Source of the DNA: Iodobacter arcticus
Lineage (GTDB): Bacteria; Pseudomonadota; Gammaproteobacteria; Burkholderiales; Chitinibacteraceae
Length of the DNA stretch: 64,000 bases
NCBI RefSeq assembly: GCF_042664895.1
Contig: NZ_JBHTBQ010000046.1
Location: forward strand, 67,120-131,119
Direction: 5' to 3'
Part shown: in pieces, positions 61,681 through 64,000 of the stretch
Position numbering within the stretch: the stretch's first letter is position 1
How the letters are laid out: each line of letters begins with the position of its first letter
Position numbers and translations under genes: made by a program
Notes under the pieces: generated by a model
What the model saw: the letters and a program-made list of their open reading frames with translations, nothing else
The model's database searches: none
What the model was told of the DNA's origin: nothing

Positions 61681-62124
61681 ATGACGACCGCTCTACGCAA
61701 TAAAGCCCTGCAACACCTCGCACGCCGAGATCATTCACGCGGCGAGCTACGGCTCAAACTCCTCCCATTTGCAGAAGACCCCAGCGAAGTTGATGCGGTA
61801 CTGGATGATTTTATCGAGCGCGGCTGGCAATCTGATACCCGCTTTGCCGAACAATGGGTGTTCTACCGATCCCAGCGCTACGGGCCGCAACGCTTACGTG
61901 CCGAGCTACAGCAAAAAGGCATTTCCAGCGAAATTATTTCAAGCGTCATGGAAGAGCACGGCGACACCGAACTAGAACAAGCCCGTGCGCTTTGGCGAAG
62001 AAAATTTGGCAGTCCACCCCAAGACCAAAAAGAAAAAAACAAACAGCTACGCTACCTTATTAGCCGTGGTTTTTCTGTTTCTGTGATTTACAAGGTTGTG
62101 GGTGGAGAGGATGAGGATTATTGA
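61681..62124 (+). CDS. recX: RecX regulator of RecA
   Basis: 147 residues. Helical repeats of the family: LQHLARRDHSRGELRLKL, LDDFIERGWQSDTRFAEQWVFYR, YGPQRLRAELQQKGISSEII and RYLISRGFSVSVIYKVV. It inhibits RecA filaments. Normal length and position after recA. Confidence 0.95.
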   Translation: MTTALRNKALQHLARRDHSRGELRLKLLPFAEDPSEVDAVLDDFIERGWQSDTRFAEQWVFYRSQRYGPQRLRAELQQKGISSEIISSVMEEHGDTELEQARALWRRKFGSPPQDQKEKNKQLRYLISRGFSVSVIYKVVGGEDEDY

Positions 62125-62789
62125 GGGGTATGAGATAGCAGAAACCCAAATCTTGAACCACGGCGGGCATAGAGAACACGGAGTTTCACGAAGAAAAACA
62201 AGACCTGAATTAAGTTTTAAGTATTTTTTGAAGCACCACAATTTAAATTCATATCGCAGCTAATAGTACGGGGCTTAAATCTCAATCCTATCAACTTAAG
62301 GTCAAGAATGAGCAAAGGCTATGTTTGTATAGGGTATGCAAATTGTTTTTCTTGCGCACCGCTTTCGGTGCGCAACGGCTGCGTTGTTGTACATCCTATA
62401 AAACCTAGCTCATAAGCTAATGCCGTTCACTAAAAGTATTGGTTTTGCTTCCCCCTTTAGAAAAAGGGGGATTTGCCTTGAGTTTTTTGCTTATTTTAAG
62501 CCCAACATCAACTGCAAATCCCCCCTAGCCTCCCTTTACAAAGGGGGGAACTCAAACAAAACCGCTTAAGTGAACGGCATTAAGCTCATAAGCTGTTTTT
62601 CTCCGTGAAACACCGCGCTCTCTGTGGTTCAATATTTGGGTTTCGCTAAGCTACGCGGCTTAATTTGATAGGATTGGCTTAAATCTCCCCTTAAAACATG
62701 CAAGCTCCGAACAAGCGAGGCGCATCGTTTGGGAGCGAGCTACAAAAGAGCCAATCCCCAACTCGACTAGACAGCACACGGGGCGCCCC
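62125..62789. other. 665-bp intergenic repeat cluster
   Basis: No gene. In order: family C repeat (62140-62208, AAACCCAAATCTTGAACCAC... GTTTCACGAAGAAAAAC), family B repeat in inverted orientation (62320-62402), a MITE (62418-62582) with target duplications, and a second family C copy in inverted orientation (62594-62650). Repeats from at least three families have gathered here between convergent recX and transglycosylase genes. Confidence 0.8.
62407..62593. mobile_element. 165-bp MITE with 14-bp TIRs and 11-bp target duplication
   Basis: Element 62418-62582. Perfect terminal inverted repeats TAATGCCGTTCACT (62418-62431) and AGTGAACGGCATTA (62569-62582), with further complementarity inside (GGTTTTG..., CCCCCTTT/AAAGGGGG). 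The 11-bp sequence AGCTCATAAGC occurs directly on both sides (62407-62417 and 62583-62593), a target site duplication. No coding capacity. The TSD length fits mobilisation by an IS4-type transposase; that is an inference. Confidence 0.9.
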
Positions 62790-63659
62790 CTACAAAATCG
62801 GCCGCATTTGTGCCTTGCTAATCAGCCGCTGCTTCATTTTGTGCTGAGCATAGGGATAAAGCTTGATCACCTTTGCCACGTATTCTTGTGTTTCAGCATA
62901 GGGCGGCACGCCGCGATAACGATCTACCGCTTTTTCTCCCGCGTTATAGCTTGCCGCCACTAGCACCACATTGCCTTGGTAGCGATCAAGCAGCCAACGC
63001 AGATAGCGCACCCCGCCTTTGATATTTTGGCTGGCATTAAACGCATCTTTCACATTAAAACGCTCAGCCGTTTCCGGAATCAGCTGCATCACGCCTTGTG
63101 CTGATTTAGGTGATAAGGCCTGTGGGTTTAGTTGCGATTCCACCCTTGCAATACTTAAAGCAAATTGCGGATCAACATCGTGCCACAGGGCAATTTGTCG
63201 CACGATGCGGGCAATTTTTTGCTGATTGGCACTGAGTTCCGGAAAAGGTGGCATCGGTGGCTCGGGCACTTTCTCGGGCTTGATATCAGCCAGAATACAA
63301 GGTGGCAAGATACTTGCACCCAACCTGATGGTTTCCAGCATGTTTTGCGCCCGCATATGCCCTTGTTGAGCTGCACCAGAAAACAAAGTTGCGGCCATTT
63401 TTCTATTCTCAGGCACTCCCTCACCAAAAGCGTAGAGCATACCTAAACGGTATTGTGCTTCTATCGAGCCTTTTCTGGCTGCCGCACAATAAAGTGTGGC
63501 AGCTTCCCAGGCATCAAGCGATTCAAACTTAGCGGCTGCAGCTAGGCTTTCTTGCAACACGGGGGCTTCACCCGCATTGGGCACAGGGGCACTCAGCAGT
63601 GCTACGCCCAAAAGCAAACTCGATATCATGACGCCCCCTTTGCTCAAAAATCCAATCAT
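62790..63659 (-). CDS. Lytic transglycosylase with Sel1-like repeats
   Basis: 289 residues from the ATG at 63659, chosen because it gives a typical signal peptide (SKGGVMISSLLLGVALLSA, with a lysine before the hydrophobic part). The ATG at 63629 has a better ribosome site (GGGGG) and is an alternative. Middle: Sel1-like repeats (AAARKGSIEAQYRLGMLYAFGEGVPENRKMAATL given in parts: EAQYRLGMLYAFGEGVP, AAQQGHMRAQNML). C-terminal SLT domain: ARVESQLNPQALSPKSAQGV with catalytic Glu, MQLIPETAERF, GVRYLRWLLDRY, VAASYNAGEKAV. It cuts peptidoglycan in the periplasm. Confidence 0.9.
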   Translation of the reverse strand: MIGFLSKGGVMISSLLLGVALLSAPVPNAGEAPVLQESLAAAAKFESLDAWEAATLYCAAARKGSIEAQYRLGMLYAFGEGVPENRKMAATLFSGAAQQGHMRAQNMLETIRLGASILPPCILADIKPEKVPEPPMPPFPELSANQQKIARIVRQIALWHDVDPQFALSIARVESQLNPQALSPKSAQGVMQLIPETAERFNVKDAFNASQNIKGGVRYLRWLLDRYQGNVVLVAASYNAGEKAVDRYRGVPPYAETQEYVAKVIKLYPYAQHKMKQRLISKAQMRPIL

Positions 63660-63757
63660 GCTTACAGCATATTCCTGCAATGCAAAACACATCGCATTAA
63701 CAGATCAGAGGGCCGGAACACACGACCAGCGATCATGCGGTAAGCCACGACTTTCTC

Positions 63758-64000
63758 CGGTAATCCCCCCACAAAACCAGCTCATTTTTAAGTAGAATTT
63801 TCTCGCAGTCTTTGAGGAGCTCTACATGAAAGCAGCACGTTATTCCGACAGCCAAATTATGGCGATTTTAAAGCAAGCCGAAGCTGGTTCGACTGTTCCC
63901 GATCTGTGCCGCGAGCACGGTATGAGCTCTGCCTCTTTCTACAAGTGGCGCGCTAAGTTTGGCGGCATGGACGTTTCCATGATGACGCGGATGAAAGAGC
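63758..64000 (+). mobile_element. IS3-family insertion sequence, left end (cut by window edge)
   Basis: The transposase orfA start (63826) is preceded by about 70 bp of non-coding sequence that begins near GGTAATCCCCCCACAAAACC, which looks like an IS3-family terminal repeat, though its partner lies outside the window. Limits are therefore approximate. Confidence 0.65.
63826..64000 (+). CDS. IS3-family transposase OrfA (partial)
   Basis: 58 codons before the window ends, beginning MKAARYSDSQIMAILKQAEA, then VPDLCREHGMSSASFYKWRA and KFGGMDVSMMTRMKE. This is the HTH_Tnp_1 (IS911/IS51-like) helix-turn-helix of IS3-family OrfA. GAGGAG lies upstream of the ATG. OrfB should follow beyond the window. 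Confidence 0.93.
   Translation, partial: MKAARYSDSQIMAILKQAEAGSTVPDLCREHGMSSASFYKWRAKFGGMDVSMMTRMKE

Noticed and set aside
1..64000. CRISPR arrays, tRNA and rRNA genes
   Set aside because: No regularly spaced direct repeats, no cloverleaf-like or rRNA sequence seen; a covariance search would be decisive.

Overview
The window reads as chromosomal DNA of a Gram-negative betaproteobacterium, most likely of the order Neisseriales (Chromobacteriaceae/Iodobacter-like). This is inferred from the overall protein style (OxyR, DsbB, RecA/RecX, GlyA, GlpFKTD and adenine/hypoxanthine salvage proteins) and the moderate GC content; it was not tested by any search. No rRNA, tRNA or CRISPR array was seen.

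Layout. 1-6835 (minus strand): 5' part of glyA, a CorA-like membrane protein, a purine-salvage block (AzgA-type permease, apt, hpt), a GDT1-type Mn/Ca exporter behind a yybP-ykoY Mn2+ riboswitch, and a low-molecular-weight tyrosine phosphatase. 6836-7873 is AT-rich, gene-poor DNA with decayed fragments. 7874-15208 (plus) is the most unusual region: a five-gene operon coding for an MdfA-type efflux pump, a LuxE-type acyl-protein synthetase, a LuxC reductase fused to a PaaK-like adenylating domain, a second PaaK-like ligase and a tandem-GNAT protein. It looks like a compact pathway that activates a carboxylic acid, reduces it to an aldehyde, modifies it and exports the product. 15591-18828 is a Zrg-like zinc-related operon (DUF3299, DUF2796/ZrgA, ABC ATPase, FtsX-type permease).

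20963-23845 (minus) holds thiamine salvage genes thiM, thiE and thiD under a TPP riboswitch whose P3 arm carries a 164-bp palindromic MITE-like insert. 23946-33514 holds single-gene functions: aminotransferase and MarR pair, glycosyltransferase, VOC protein, methyltransferase-like protein, DUF2157 and GDYXXLXY membrane proteins, GNAT, and an RBBP9-type hydrolase. 33591-37203 (minus) is a pair of large unrecognised proteins, one secreted with a single haem-c motif. 37552-45913 is a glycerol regulon: a tpiA variant, glpD, glpR, glpK, glpF, glpT. Next come kbl and tdh (threonine degradation), an SDR next to a broken ArsR gene, and speG. Then follows a redox operon dsbB-oxyR-rubredoxin reductase-like, then a patatin, guaB, dadA, an orphan histidine kinase, recA-recX, a lytic transglycosylase, and the start of an IS3-family element at the right edge.

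Two themes recur. First, intergenic spaces are full of short dispersed palindromic repeats of at least four kinds, plus two MITE-like elements, one with a clear 11-bp target duplication. Second, short tandem duplications (about 75-100 bp) occur at gene starts or inside genes: at the azgA/apt junction, probably between thiM and thiE, and within tpiA.
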